NCBI RefSeq assembly: GCF_900074915.1
Contig: NZ_LT222319.1
Coordinates: forward strand, 2,823,001 to 2,887,000
Length of the DNA: 64,000 nt
Direction of reading: 5' to 3'
Origin: Pseudomonas cerasi
GTDB lineage: Bacteria; Pseudomonadota; Gammaproteobacteria; Pseudomonadales; Pseudomonadaceae
Both the position numbers and the translations under genes were made by a program. Shown here piece after piece: positions 20,951 through 31,307 of this stretch (the first letter of the stretch is position 1; each line of letters begins with the position of its first letter). The notes under the pieces were generated by a model. The model had not been told where the DNA came from. It did not search any database and saw nothing but the letters and a program-made list of their open reading frames with translations.

Positions 20951-21473
20951 TTACAGACCAAGGTCTCGTGCGAATAGCTTGCCACGAAACGAATCCTTTA
21001 GTAGCTCGTCTTTGACGAGCTTATCTAGAAGCGCATACGTAAAGTTGACCCACGGCGCTGCTGGGGGATTTAAACAGAAACGGAATTCGGGGAGCCCGGT
21101 ATCAAGAATCCAGACAGGTGGTTTTGCATCATCTCGCGCTTTTAGATGAGCCAACGTTCTGATCGCTACAGAGCCCGGCCCTTGAAGTACATCGAGTGGA
21201 AGCGGCAGAGTACCAACTTAAATTGCTAGCGTTGAAGATGCTTGTCGACTGCAGCTCTTTGATAACACTTTCGAACGCCAATGATATCTCACCGACTAAG
21301 TACGCTTGGCTGGCGGTTCGCCAGATGATTTTCACCTGATCGGCGCCAAAACCGCAATCAATCGAAGACTGCAGCACGGAGGAATAAAGGTTACGGACTG
21401 AAAGAGAGATGCCTGTGGCAGATGGCTTGTAGGCAGCCATGGCCTGGCTTAGGTTTGACCACCTGCGACTCAT
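20951..21473 (-). pseudogene. Unknown gene with a frameshift
   Basis: The upstream half (from the ATG at 21473) reads MAAYKPSATGISLSVRNLYS and continues to FNASNL near 21210. The downstream half is in another frame and reads LPLPLDVLQGPGSVAIRTLA onward to a stop at 20951. Both halves look protein-like and join if one frame change is allowed near 21210. The product is not recognised. The start overlaps the stop of the next upstream frame (21470-21802) as ATGA, although that frame looks less like a real protein. Confidence 0.4.
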
Positions 21474-21837
21474 GTTCTTAGCGCTCCAGTCCAGTTCGGG
21501 TGTGCTTCTGTAGATAACAGCGGGAAGTCAAGCTCGTGAAAGCGTAGCACGCGCCTAAAGCTAGGTTCACAACTGAGCCGATTCCCGTCAACCGAGCATC
21601 CTGGCGCGTTGCGGATTGGGTCGGCGTCTTGGCCAAGCTGGCGCACTAAAGGTTTAACGACTGGTGCAGCTTTGTTGTGTTCTGCGAAAGTCTGCATTAC
21701 ATGCCCAGTCGTGGCCAAGGTAATTCCGGGTTTTCGACCAGCACGTTGATTCGCCCTGAGCCAGGCCCTTACCAGGAACGGGATATCGTGTTTCTCTTGC
21801 AACGGGTGTTCTCAGCCACCTGTGCTGGTCGCTCGGC

Positions 21838-22030
21838 AGATGGATACCCTACGCAGAGACCGAAAACCGGATAGACCTGCGGTGGAAGGCCCAGCTCCTT
21901 GGCCACGCCTTCAATATCGTTTCGGATGGCGCCGATGTAGACACTCCCGAGACCTAGAGACTCCAGCGCGACCACGGCATTCTGAGCGGCCAATGCGGAG
22001 TCGATCGTGCCCAGCAATAGGCTCTCAAGG
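21838..22030 (-). pseudogene. Fragment of an NfsA/FRP-type nitroreductase
   Basis: About 64 residues, from LLLGTIDSALAAQNAVVALE to VYPVFGLCVGYP, carry the highly typical core of oxygen-insensitive nitroreductases (AAQNAVVAAESLGLG, IGGIRN and FGLCVGWP in the family). The frame before and after has no resemblance to the family, and the full protein would be about 240 residues. Only a fragment remains; it lies on the strand opposite the neighbouring small ORF. Confidence 0.7.
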
Positions 22031-22049
22031 GGTATCCATCTTTCAGGCG

Positions 22050-22376
22050 ATGGGTATCTCTTATTCGATCCTAGACAGGATGATTGCGCTCGACGCTGGC
22101 TGTGCAAATGCCGCAGCAGAATACTTCGTGACCACCCTGATGAAAGACGGTTGGTCATGGGACACCGCGCTGCTGTTGGTGAATGAAGCTGACTGGAAGA
22201 GCAGGATGTACCGCGCATGGTACGTTATAAATGCCCAGAACCGCGCAGACGCCGTCGGACTCGACTATGAGGTGTACCAGAACTATTGGCCTAACCTAGA
22301 CTTCTGCGCGGATGGATTTGACGCTGATACGGCGTCCTGGATCGCCGATCCTTTGAACGCACAGAGGGCTAGATAA
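22050..22376 (+). CDS. Small hypothetical protein or fragment
   Basis: The frame from the ATG at 22050 gives 108 residues (MGISYSILDRMIALDAGCAN onward) with an acidic, Trp- and Tyr-rich protein-like composition. No ribosome site is obvious. It begins just where the nitroreductase fragment ends, so it may be the tail of a larger gene joined there by a deletion. Not recognised. Confidence 0.35.
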   Translation: MGISYSILDRMIALDAGCANAAAEYFVTTLMKDGWSWDTALLLVNEADWKSRMYRAWYVINAQNRADAVGLDYEVYQNYWPNLDFCADGFDADTASWIADPLNAQRAR

Positions 22377-22662
22377 CTTGCTTGAGTCGTTACTCTTGCC
22401 TCCAGCACCCATGGTTGAGTTCAGGCACCCTAATTTCCTGGGTTTCACGATCAGGTCGACCGAGATCAGTTGGTGGGATATGGCCCGTCGATTGGCCGTG
22501 AATAGAAACCCGTGAGACAAATCAGGGGTGCCGGCCGGATCCAGAGGTGCCAAGTGTGTTGCCGCTGACCGAAAACTGACCCAGTAGAGGCTGTTCTGCC
22601 GACTGAAAACTGACCCAGGTGTTCAACTGCTTCTGCTCACTTTTTGAGCAGGAGAACACAGG

Positions 22663-24171
22663 GTGATCAGCATGGAAATGTTGGGAAAAATCCGGCGGAT
22701 GTACTTCCGCGACAAGCTCTCGCTGCATCAGATAGCCAAGCGTACCGGGCTGTCGAGAAACACCATCCGAAAATGGGTCAGAGCGCCCGAAGCCAATCAA
22801 CCGGCGTACCAACGGTGCGCATCCTTCAATAAGCTCAACCCTTTTCACGAGACCTTAGAGCAGGCGCTCAAGGCTGATTCGTTCCGGCCAAAACACAACC
22901 GTAGGAGCGCCAAGGCACTTTTTGAGCAGATCAAGGCCGAGGGTTATGACGGCGGTTACAGCCAGCTCACGGCGTTTGTCCGCTCTTGGCGGTGCGAGCA
23001 AGGCAAGTCTGTACGCGCTTTTGTACCGCTGACTTTTGCCCTCGGTGAGGCCTTTCAGTTTGACTGGAGCGAAGAAGGCCTGCTGATCGGTGGCCTGTTT
23101 CGACGTATCCAGGTCTCCCATATGAAGCTGTGCGCAAGTCGCGCGTTCTGGTTGGTTGCGTACCCCAGTCAAGGCCACGAGATGCTGTTTGATGCCCATA
23201 CACGTTCGTTTGGAGCGTTGGGTGGCGTGCCACGTCGCGGCATCTACGACAACATGAAAACGGCTGTCGACAAGGTTAACAAAGGCAAAGGCCGCACGGT
23301 CAATGCCCGGTTTTCCGTGATGTGCGCGCACTATCTGTTCGATCCGGACTTCTGCAACGTGGCCTCTGGCTGGGAGAAAGGCATCGTCGAAAAGAACGTG
23401 CAAGACAGCCGGAGGCGAATCTGGCTCGATGCTCAAAATTGCATGTTCCATACCTTCGAGGAGCTGAACGTCTGGCTCGGCCAACGCTGTCGTACGCTCT
23501 GGGCTGAACTTGTACATCCGCAGTACAACGGTTTGACGGTGGCAGAAGCCCTGGAGCTGGAGCAGGCTGAAATGATGCCGATGCCGACGGCCTTTGATGG
23601 CTACGTGGAACGCACCGTCCGTGTCTCTAGCACCTGCCTGATCAGCGTGGCGCGCAATCGTTATTCGGTGCCTTGCGAGCGTGTGGATCAATGGGTCAGC
23701 AGCCGTTTGTACCCTTCGCGAATCGTGGTCATTGCCGACGAAACGGTGATCGCCAGTCACGAGCGCCTCTTTGATCGAGATCAGATCGGTTTTGACTGGC
23801 AGCACTACATCCCACTCATCGAACGCAAGCCTGGTGCACTGCGCAATGGCGCTCCATTTGCTGATCTGCCAAAACCGTTACAGCTTCTTAAACGCGGACT
23901 GAGGCGTCACACCAACGGTGATCGAATCATGATGCAGGTACTGGCTGCTGTGCCCATCGCCGGTCTCGAACCAGTGCTGGTGGCGGTGGAGCTGGTACTT
24001 GAATCGGGAAGTCTGAGCGCCGATCACATCCTCAATGTCGTTGCCCGCCTGACCTCCACCGCACCACCTCCCTGTGTAGAAACCAGCCTGCAACTCAAAG
24101 TGGCGCCGGTTGCCAATACAGCACGCTACGACCGGCTCCGTACGACCGATGAGGAGAATCGCAATGCGTGA
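22663..24171 (+). CDS. istA: IS21-family transposase IstA (copy 2)
   Basis: The 502-residue protein is identical to that at 538-2046. GTG start, eight-base overlap with istB. Confidence 0.93.
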   Translation: MISMEMLGKIRRMYFRDKLSLHQIAKRTGLSRNTIRKWVRAPEANQPAYQRCASFNKLNPFHETLEQALKADSFRPKHNRRSAKALFEQIKAEGYDGGYSQLTAFVRSWRCEQGKSVRAFVPLTFALGEAFQFDWSEEGLLIGGLFRRIQVSHMKLCASRAFWLVAYPSQGHEMLFDAHTRSFGALGGVPRRGIYDNMKTAVDKVNKGKGRTVNARFSVMCAHYLFDPDFCNVASGWEKGIVEKNVQDSRRRIWLDAQNCMFHTFEELNVWLGQRCRTLWAELVHPQYNGLTVAEALELEQAEMMPMPTAFDGYVERTVRVSSTCLISVARNRYSVPCERVDQWVSSRLYPSRIVVIADETVIASHERLFDRDQIGFDWQHYIPLIERKPGALRNGAPFADLPKPLQLLKRGLRRHTNGDRIMMQVLAAVPIAGLEPVLVAVELVLESGSLSADHILNVVARLTSTAPPPCVETSLQLKVAPVANTARYDRLRTTDEENRNA

Positions 24172-24967
24172 CCTAATGACTGAACTCAAAGAACTGCGCC
24201 TGCACGGCATGGCCAGTGCTTGGGAAGAACTGGTCTCTCAAGGAACAGCGTCGACGGCTTCATCGAAATGGCTGCTGGAACATCTGCTTCAGCAGGAACA
24301 TGCGGATCGCGCGGTGCGCTCGGTGAATCATCAGATGAACATGGCAAAACTCCCCATGCACCGTGACTTAGCTGGCTTTGACTTCAGCGCTTCCAGCGCT
24401 GATGCCCGGCTGGTCAGCGATCTATCCAGCTTGGCGTTCACTGAAACCGCGCAGAATGTCGTGTTCATCGGCGGCCCTGGCACCGGGAAAACACACCTGG
24501 CCAGTGCCTTGGCTGTATCCGGAATCACGGCCTACAACAAACGCGTGCGCTTCTTTTCCACGGTGGATCTGGTGAATCTGCTGGAGCGTGAGAAGTACGA
24601 TGGCAAGGCAGGGCGAATCGCCCAGGCACTGCTGCGCACAGACCTGGTGATACTGGATGAACTCGGATATTTGCCCTTCAGCCAAAGCGGTGGCGCCCTG
24701 TTATTTCACCTGCTGTCCAAACTGTACGAACACACCAGCGTGGTCATCACCACCAACCTGAGCTTCTCGGAATGGTCGAGTGTGTTTGGCGACGCCAAGA
24801 TGACCACCGCGTTGCTGGATCGGCTGACACACCACTGCCACATCGTCGAAACGGGCAACGAGTCCTACCGCCTACAACACAGCACATTGGCTGCCCAGAC
24901 AAAGATCAAAACACGCGAACGAAAGCGAAAGGACGGAAATGATATCGAGGACGATGAGCCATTTTGA
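24164..24967 (+). CDS. istB: IstB helper ATPase (copy 2, intact)
   Basis: The 267 residues start at the ATG at 24164, six bases after GAGGAG. A longer in-frame start at 24110 would overlap istA by 62 bases and lacks a ribosome site. Walker A is GGPGTGKTH and Walker B is [11 protein letters not shown]. The basic C-terminus ([13 protein letters not shown]) and acidic end (EDDEPF) are those lost from copy 1. Confidence 0.93.
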   Translation: MRDLMTELKELRLHGMASAWEELVSQGTASTASSKWLLEHLLQQEHADRAVRSVNHQMNMAKLPMHRDLAGFDFSASSADARLVSDLSSLAFTETAQNVVFIGGPGTGKTHLASALAVSGITAYNKRVRFFSTVDLVNLLEREKYDGKAGRIAQALLRTDLVILDELGYLPFSQSGGALLFHLLSKLYEHTSVVITTNLSFSEWSSVFGDAKMTTALLDRLTHHCHIVETGNESYRLQHSTLAAQTKIKTRERKRKDGNDIEDDEPF

Positions 24968-25128
24968 TCCGCACCATAAATGCCCTGCTGCATGCGGTGG
25001 GGCTTGATGCGTCTTCAATCGGAACACTGCTGCTAAGCTTATCCACAATTGCTGGGGCAAAAATCAGCAATCCGTCCTGGGTCAATTTTCAATCGGCAGG
25101 GTGGGTCAGTTTTCAATCAGCGCCAACA

Positions 25129-25558
25129 AGATATTGATGGCAGTTGGGCCACATGACCTAAGGCCTGAGCTGTTTCAAATCCCCGCCTTTTTACCCGCTC
25201 TTCAGGGTAACCCCATATCGTGATTGAGCCGACAGCAGTGAGCCGTTGGGCAAATTCAACGAGATCCTGCATCGGCCCCCTGCCCGGCTGAGGCCTTCCG
25301 AAAGCGCGCAGCCTATTGCTATGTTAAATAATGTTATATAAAAATTAACTTAACATTATCTGATCGTTGGCAGATCATCTCTCCAACACCCATGACGCCA
25401 TGACAAAAATACAATGCAGGACGGGAACAAAGATCCCCGTATTGAGACCCGGCGACGTTGCGCCATGCTGCCCTCGCTCTGAGGATTAGCCAACTGATCA
25501 ATCTCCTGCAAGCATTGAAGCGCAGGACCTCCTAAAACAAAAATAATAGGACATACCC
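25129..25558. promoter_or_regulatory. Intergenic region with A/T-rich inverted repeat upstream of the hydrolase
   Basis: Near the middle, ATAATGTTA (25328-25336) and TAACATTAT (25351-25359) form a perfect 9-bp inverted repeat around 14 A/T-rich bases, with another ATGTTA just before. It stands out in an otherwise G/C-rich region and looks like a regulator binding site. No gene is seen in this stretch. Confidence 0.45.
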
Positions 25559-26629
25559 ATGCATAGACTCATTTCACGTCCCACGATCGGGCTGTTGTTT
25601 TCTCTGGCCTTACTCGGCTCTGCCGTCAGTGCCGCGCCGTTACCCGCTGCGACCGAGGGCGATTGGGTTGCACCGCAGTTCACCTTCCATACCGGTGAAA
25701 AACTCGCCAACCTCAAACTGCACTACATCACCCTTGGCAATCCCAAAAATCCCGCCATCCTCTTTCTGCACGGCACCTATCGGCCAGGCAGCGATATGCT
25801 GAGCAAGGATTTTGGCGGGGAGCTGTTTGGCCCTGGTCAACCGCTGGACGCCAGCAAGTACTACATCATTTCCACCGATGGCATCGGCGTGGGCCAGTCC
25901 AGCAAACCATCGGATGGCTTGCGCACTCGGTTTCCGGCGTACAACTACAACGACATGGTTCAAGCCCAGTATCGGTTGGTCACCGAAGGTCTGGGTATCA
26001 AGCACCTGAGGCTGATCATCGGTAACTCCATGGGCGGCATGCAAACCTGGATGTGGGGCCAGAACTGGCCGCAGATGATGGACGCACTGGTGCCCATGGC
26101 TTCCCAACCCACCGAAATGTCATCCCGCAACTGGATGATGCGCCGATTGCTGGTCGAGTCAATCAAGCAGGATCCGGCCTGGAACAACGGCAACTACAGC
26201 GCGCAACCGCCGTCCCTACGCTTGGCCAACGCGATGTTCAGCATCGGTACCAGCGGCGGTACTCTGGCGTATCAGGCGGCTGCCCCGACCCGCGCTCAGG
26301 CCGATAAGCTGGTGGATGAACGCCTCAGCGCTGCACAAACCGCCGACGCCAATGACTTCATCTACCAATGGCAATCTTCCGCCGACTTCAACGCAGCCCC
26401 CGGTCTGAAAAAAATTCAAGCTCCGGTGCTGGCCATCAACTCAGCGGACGATGAGCGCATCCCGCCGGAAACAGGCCTGATGCAGGCCTCGATGAAAGAA
26501 CTCAAGCACGCACGGCTATTACTTATCCCCGCCAGTGCCGACACCCGTGGTCACGGCACCACGAGCATGGCAAAGTTTTATAGCAAGGAGCTCGGGCAGT
26601 TCATGCTTGAGACTGAAAAGGCGAAATAG
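25559..26629 (+). CDS. Exported MetX-like alpha/beta hydrolase
   Basis: The 356 residues begin with a signal peptide (hydrophobic 8-22, cleavage expected after AVSA at 25). The alpha/beta-hydrolase core has FLHGTYRPGS, the nucleophile S157 in GNSMGGMQTW, an acid in the SADDERIPPE segment and a His in RGHGTT. It resembles the homoserine acetyltransferase-like branch, but export to the periplasm argues against Met biosynthesis. The substrate is unknown. It is followed by a convergent oxidoreductase gene. Confidence 0.8.
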   Translation: MHRLISRPTIGLLFSLALLGSAVSAAPLPAATEGDWVAPQFTFHTGEKLANLKLHYITLGNPKNPAILFLHGTYRPGSDMLSKDFGGELFGPGQPLDASKYYIISTDGIGVGQSSKPSDGLRTRFPAYNYNDMVQAQYRLVTEGLGIKHLRLIIGNSMGGMQTWMWGQNWPQMMDALVPMASQPTEMSSRNWMMRRLLVESIKQDPAWNNGNYSAQPPSLRLANAMFSIGTSGGTLAYQAAAPTRAQADKLVDERLSAAQTADANDFIYQWQSSADFNAAPGLKKIQAPVLAINSADDERIPPETGLMQASMKELKHARLLLIPASADTRGHGTTSMAKFYSKELGQFMLETEKAK

Positions 26630-26676
26630 ACGACCCGCTTACCCCGGCCAAACGTTTTCAACAAAACGGCTTCAGC

Positions 26677-28017
26677 TCAAAAGTCCGCCACCTTGCCCCA
26701 GGCGGACGTTTGAAAGCGGTCAGGGTGATAAGGACGCGGGTCTACAATGGGGCTCACACCACTGACAATATCGGCAATAAGATGACCCGCGCCGGGGCCA
26801 ATACCAAAGCCATGCCCGCTGAACCCGGCCGCGATCACCAACCCCGGCAGGCTGGACATTTCGCCGATACCGGGAACGCCGTCCGGCGTACTGTCCACGT
26901 AACCGGCCCAGGACGCCTTGATCGACGTACCCTGCAGTGCCGGCACCAATTCCACCGCGCGCTTGTAAGTCAGCGCAACTGCGGAGGCGTCAGCGCTTGG
27001 ATCGAGAATGCGCATTCTCTCCATCGGCGTGGGCTGGTCCAGGCGCCAGCGCTTCAAGCTTTCGTGGCCAGCCTGCCAGCCTTCCAGCCCCCCAGGTGCA
27101 AGGTTGCGCCAGCGACGCTGAAACATTGGCAGGAATTGCGTAGAGAACCTCAGCAACTGCGGCGTGATATCGACTCGACCCCGGCCACTGATCGCCAGCG
27201 TGTAACTGCCATCAAAGCGGCGGGTCATGGACGCGCCGGTGGTATGCAGCGCACTGGGAATTTCCTGGCTCGGGGCGGTGACCGAAAGCACGGTCTGACG
27301 AATCGTCGCTTGCGGGAAGCGAATACCATACTGGCGGCAGAACGAAGATGCCCAAGCGCCTGCGGCAAGCACCGCGAGCCGGGTGCGGATGGTGCCTTTT
27401 TCGGTGACGACTGCCGACAAGCGACCGCCTTCGGTCTCGACGCCCCGCACGGCGCAGTCCTGATGCACGCTACTGCCCAGTGCCATGATCGCGCGCGCGA
27501 CTGCGGGGGCTGCGCGGGAAGGGTCGGCAATGCCATCGGTGGGCGCAAACACCCCACCTTTCCATAGCTTGCCAGTCGCCCTGCCCCGTTCGGCAGCCTG
27601 CTCGGCGGTGAGCATCTGGGTCTGCACGTTGACAGTGCGCGCAAACTCGCCCCAGCGCGCCCACCCTTCCAGCTCCTGGTCGTTGTTGCTCAGGTAGAGC
27701 AAGCCGCACCGCGTAAAGCCGGTCTGTTCACCGGATTGCTCGGCGAATTGCTCCCACAGTTCCAGGCTTTTGGTGGCCATCGGTAATTCACGCGCATCGC
27801 GATTCTGCTGACGGCACCATCCCCAGTTACGGCTTGACTGCTCGGCGCCTATGCGGCCCTTTTCAACCAGCGCGACCTTCATGCCGCGCTTGGCAAGGTA
27901 ATAGGCGGTAAACGCGCCGATGATACCGCCGCCGATCACAACCACATCGGCCTCCGCCGGCAGATCTGCAGAGGTATGCACGGGAGTTAAAGGTGCTGGC
28001 ATGTTCTGGTTATCCAC
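26677..28017 (-). CDS. FAD-dependent oxidoreductase, DadA/glycine-oxidase family
   Basis: The 446 residues have an N-terminal dinucleotide-binding motif (DVVVIGGGIIGAFTAYYLAKRG, then VEKG, about residues 24-54). The SSRNWGWCRQQNRD segment is seen in amine/amino-acid oxidases of this family, and a C-terminal FAD contact reads GFSGHGFGIGPGAG. It probably oxidises an amino acid or secondary amine with FAD. It lacks a signal peptide, so it acts in the cytoplasm or at the inner membrane face. The gene is alone on its strand. Substrate cannot be named from sequence. Confidence 0.82.
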   Translation of the reverse strand: MDNQNMPAPLTPVHTSADLPAEADVVVIGGGIIGAFTAYYLAKRGMKVALVEKGRIGAEQSSRNWGWCRQQNRDARELPMATKSLELWEQFAEQSGEQTGFTRCGLLYLSNNDQELEGWARWGEFARTVNVQTQMLTAEQAAERGRATGKLWKGGVFAPTDGIADPSRAAPAVARAIMALGSSVHQDCAVRGVETEGGRLSAVVTEKGTIRTRLAVLAAGAWASSFCRQYGIRFPQATIRQTVLSVTAPSQEIPSALHTTGASMTRRFDGSYTLAISGRGRVDITPQLLRFSTQFLPMFQRRWRNLAPGGLEGWQAGHESLKRWRLDQPTPMERMRILDPSADASAVALTYKRAVELVPALQGTSIKASWAGYVDSTPDGVPGIGEMSSLPGLVIAAGFSGHGFGIGPGAGHLIADIVSGVSPIVDPRPYHPDRFQTSAWGKVADF

Positions 28018-28399
28018 GTGAGTTCAGAAGAGTGACCTGTTGCTAAAGCCCGACCCGTCCAGCCAGTCCTCCGATAAAGCGCAGACCACCGTGGTCTGAC
28101 GGGCATCTGGCCATCAAGGGTTTATTACACCACCATAAGGCCGTCAATAAGCGCTTAAACGCGGGGCTACCTGGTAGAAACCACCGTTTAAACGGCACGC
28201 TTCGGCAGACTTTATCGAGGCGCCGAGGTGGGCTTTACAATTCGGCAACAGCGCTTTCCAAGGCGTCAAGCAGAGGGCACGCCTCTCTTCTTCGCTCTGA
28301 CCCTCACATCAAAAAAACGGACCTTTTCAACACAAAGGCGTCCAACCTGGGTATCGCTACCACCGATCAGCCTCATAAGCCCTCGACTCAGGACAACCC
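28018..28399. other. Intergenic region between oxidoreductase and tspO
   Basis: It holds the divergent promoters of the two flanking genes. A perfect 12-bp palindrome CCGTTTAAACGG lies at 28184-28195. Nothing else is recognised; a frame at 28228-28488 has no ribosome site and overlaps tspO. Confidence 0.4.
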
Positions 28400-28840
28400 A
28401 TGACCTTCTTCATTTTCCTTTTAGCCTGCTGCGCCGCCGGAGCAACCGGCATCATCTTCAAGCCAGGAGCATGGTACGAATCTCTTAAGAAACCGAGCTT
28501 TACCCCGCCTGACTGGGCGTTTCCGGTGGCGTGGACGACGATTTATCTGCTTCTCGCCTGGGCGGGCTATCGCTTGACGCTGATCCCCGGCAGCGAGATC
28601 GTACTGGCCTTGTGGGCCGCTCAAATAGCGCTTAACACGTTGTGGACGCCGGTGTTTTTTGGCGCGAACCGTCTGGTTGCTGCGATGGTGATTCTGGTTC
28701 TGCTGTGGGTCGTGGTTGCCGCGATGATCGTGATGGCCTTGCAACTGGACATCATCACCGGGCTGATTTTGTTTCCCTACCTGGTCTGGCTCTCGGTGGC
28801 AGCGGCGCTGAACTTCTCCATTCTGCGCCACAACCGATAA
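28400..28840 (+). CDS. tspO: TspO/MBR family membrane protein
   Basis: The 146-residue protein has five hydrophobic segments. The family's early aromatic motif is clear: KPGAWYESLKKPSFTPPDWAFPVAWTTIY (split here at about residues 21-49). A later segment reads LWAAQIALNTLWTPVFFG. TspO proteins bind tetrapyrroles and act in stress and porphyrin handling in the membrane. It is a single gene, intact. Confidence 0.88.
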   Translation: MTFFIFLLACCAAGATGIIFKPGAWYESLKKPSFTPPDWAFPVAWTTIYLLLAWAGYRLTLIPGSEIVLALWAAQIALNTLWTPVFFGANRLVAAMVILVLLWVVVAAMIVMALQLDIITGLILFPYLVWLSVAAALNFSILRHNR

Positions 28841-28964
28841 GTGCCTGGCGCTGACTTCCTTATGCTTCCCCGGCGAGTTTGAGCAGAATATTGATTAACT
28901 GATTCATGTAAGCCAAGGACGGCCAGCATCGGCAGTTAATCTGTTCCGCTCAATTCACAAGGCG

Positions 28965-30200
28965 CTACAGCGCGTAGCGCCGACAGTGCTCAAGGTAGCC
29001 TTGCTCGTGACTGCCGACCAGTTGAACGACGCTTGACCATAGCCAGGAGGGAGCGTCCAGGGTCTCGGAGCGATTGCTTTGCAGATCCCGGATCCACGCC
29101 GCACGTGTGGCCAGATCCATCTGTCTGGCGTGGGCGTTACCAACCACTTTTGCGAGATACGCTGCGGCCTGCATGGCCTCTTGCTCGGTGAGCTCATCCA
29201 GTTCCAGCTTCATGTCCTGAGGAAGCAGCTCACGTATGAAGAACGAATGATCCAGCATTCGTACGGCAACCATTCGGCTGCCCAGGCCGGGCGACAGGTT
29301 CCGGGCGCCCTCCACTACCCGTTTGCCATTGTCTCTGGGCATGCGAGCCCTTGCCGTACGGGGGGCCGCCGCTGCGACGGCTTCCTTGACGTCGAGCAGG
29401 CAGAACTCTTCATCCTCTTCATCGCCAACACCCATCAGCACCGCATAGCGAAGCAGCCCCAGAGAGCTGCATCCTTTTACCCAATAGGCGGAGTCGAGTA
29501 AGCGCACACGGTCATCCTGCGACCTGCCTTTGAGCGATGTCACCAGCGCATGAATCTCCGGCGTTTCACAAAGCTCCTTGATTGCATCGCGTTCCGCGCG
29601 TGACAGTTGCCAGAAATGCTTACCCAACGGAATGGTCGGCTGCGTACCTTCGAAGCGCTCCTTGGCAAGGTGCTTCCACGTACGTTGTACCGCGCTACGC
29701 ATTCCGGCTTTCACTTGCGCAGGGCGATCAGGCTCTTCATCGTCGTCGCCCAAAAAAGCTTCTTCGTAGCCCTGCATCATCTCTTCCAGCATTCTTGCCG
29801 TGGTAACGCCGGGCAAGTCCGAGCCACGAGCAGCCGTCGCCAACGACAACCCCAGCCTCACCAGGTCATGGGCAGGATTACCGATGACGGCCTGATCGAG
29901 ATCGCGGATATGCATGTCGATGCGCCCTCTCGAATCCCCTGTGGGCCCCAGATTGCCGGCGTGACAATCGCCACAGATCCAGACCGGCGGACCGCTGGGC
30001 AGACGCCTACCCGACTGGCTGTGAAGCCACTCATAGAACTGGGCGGTATTGCCTCGAACGAACGCGTGCGCAGACCGCGCCATTTTTAGATTGCGCAGAT
30101 TGATGAGGGATTTGAGACGTGTGTTCGGGCGAGGCGTTTTCATCGGAAAACCTTGAAGAGGGTTATTCCATTGACTCTTCATGTGACACGAATGTTTCAA
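28965..30200 (-). CDS. DUF2252 family protein
   Basis: The 411-residue reading can also start at 30143, giving 392 residues; that ATG has AAGG seven bases upstream and is preferred. The segment VWICGDCHAGNLGP followed by IRDLDQAVIGNPAHDLVRL looks like a kinase/phosphotransferase-type catalytic loop and metal site (HxxN, then D), the hallmark of DUF2252. The C-terminus has VGNAHARQMD. The biochemical role is unknown. The gene is solitary and intact. Confidence 0.8.
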   Translation of the reverse strand: MKHSCHMKSQWNNPLQGFPMKTPRPNTRLKSLINLRNLKMARSAHAFVRGNTAQFYEWLHSQSGRRLPSGPPVWICGDCHAGNLGPTGDSRGRIDMHIRDLDQAVIGNPAHDLVRLGLSLATAARGSDLPGVTTARMLEEMMQGYEEAFLGDDDEEPDRPAQVKAGMRSAVQRTWKHLAKERFEGTQPTIPLGKHFWQLSRAERDAIKELCETPEIHALVTSLKGRSQDDRVRLLDSAYWVKGCSSLGLLRYAVLMGVGDEEDEEFCLLDVKEAVAAAAPRTARARMPRDNGKRVVEGARNLSPGLGSRMVAVRMLDHSFFIRELLPQDMKLELDELTEQEAMQAAAYLAKVVGNAHARQMDLATRAAWIRDLQSNRSETLDAPSWLWSSVVQLVGSHEQGYLEHCRRYAL

Positions 30201-30338
30201 GATATTTCAAATTTGATCAGTAGTCTCCATTTGCTGCCCAGCCCGACTCAGGCTACCCCGCTCCATTCCGGAACGCGTGCAATGCGCTAATTTTGCGGTG
30301 TCCGTGGGCAGTTCAATCCGCATGAATTGCCACAGACC

Positions 30339-31178
30339 TTAAAGCAGCGTTTCCGATTGATCACCCGTTGTGGTGAAAATCTCCTGTTTTTTATGAGCTC
30401 CTACATTGGCGGAATACTCGGTGGGAACGAGACCTTGGCTGAATGCGACATCCTTTAGCAACTGTCGGTTGGACATGCTATTGCTGTCGTCTGCCAGGTA
30501 GGCTTGCAACGCTACCCATTTGGCTTCTTCTATTTCGGCAGTGTCCAGGATGTTTATGCGCTGCGTCAGAGCCGTCATTCGGCAGATGAAGTGGATATTT
30601 GATTTGCCAAATTGGTAGGGATGTTTGGTAGTAAGCGCCACAATGGATTAGAACTTCGATTCGATCCCGGTTTCCTCCAGCACCTCGCGTTCGATTGAAT
30701 CCTGAATTCGTTCAGCGTTGTCTACGTGCCCTCCCGGCAGCTTGAACCCCTGGGTGCCTCGCTCCTTCACGACAAGGAGTTCCCCTGCTTCATTAATCAC
30801 GATGGCCCCCGCTCCGACAGTATGGGTAGGTATGAACGGGACGAATACCTGATCTAAAGGGCGCCGCACCAGAGTAAGTTGATCGGTCAGACAGCTATGG
30901 AAAGAGAACCCGGCAGCGGTGAAGATCGGAATACTCTGGGCATTGCTGATGGGCAGTGTGACCCAGGCCAGCGCCAGGCGCTCATTCTCGATGAGGATAA
31001 CTAGCGCGTCGACAGCGTCTTGCAACGCTTGCGGATCATTTGGCAATGAAGACGCGTTGACAATGATCCCGTTGAATCTGTCCCGTGTGAATTCCAATGT
31101 ACACCTTTGGATTGGTCTATCTGCCGGGATTGTAATGAGGCGGGAGCAGCTTTGCGAATGCTCGCGGCTGGTCGACAC
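30339..31178 (-). pseudogene. NUDIX hydrolase with an in-frame stop
   Basis: The reading from 31178 has an N-terminal pre-NUDIX domain (about residues 1-110). The NUDIX box follows: GGHVDNAERIQDSIEREVLE then ETGI, with the G, E, REXXEE and G positions all present. A TAA at 30648-30650 interrupts it just after GIESKF. The same frame continues SIVALTTKHPYQFGKSNIHFICR to 30339 without other damage, so one base change (probably CAA to TAA) splits a protein of about 279 residues. The 3' part could start at a GTG at 30641 but would lack the catalytic box. Confidence 0.82.
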
Positions 31179-31307
31179 TCTTAAGCGAGTCGCCTCTGCA
31201 AACTGGCAAGGTCGACCGTCAACAAGAAAAGAACAAGAGAAAGCAGTGTGTATTCCCGGTCAAAGCGGTCCAGACGATCAGACCGGAAATACACCTGCAC
31301 AAGCCTG

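Larger units (their letters stand above)
22557..25128 (+). mobile_element. IS21-family element, copy 2 (intact)
   Basis: The 2572-bp element has the same terminal repeats and genes as copy 1. Flanks read CCAAGTG on the left and AGATATTG on the right, without a target duplication. It has both istA and a full-length istB, so it is the likely active copy and the source of IstB for copy 1. It lies at the boundary between decayed DNA and ordinary chromosomal genes. Confidence 0.93.
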
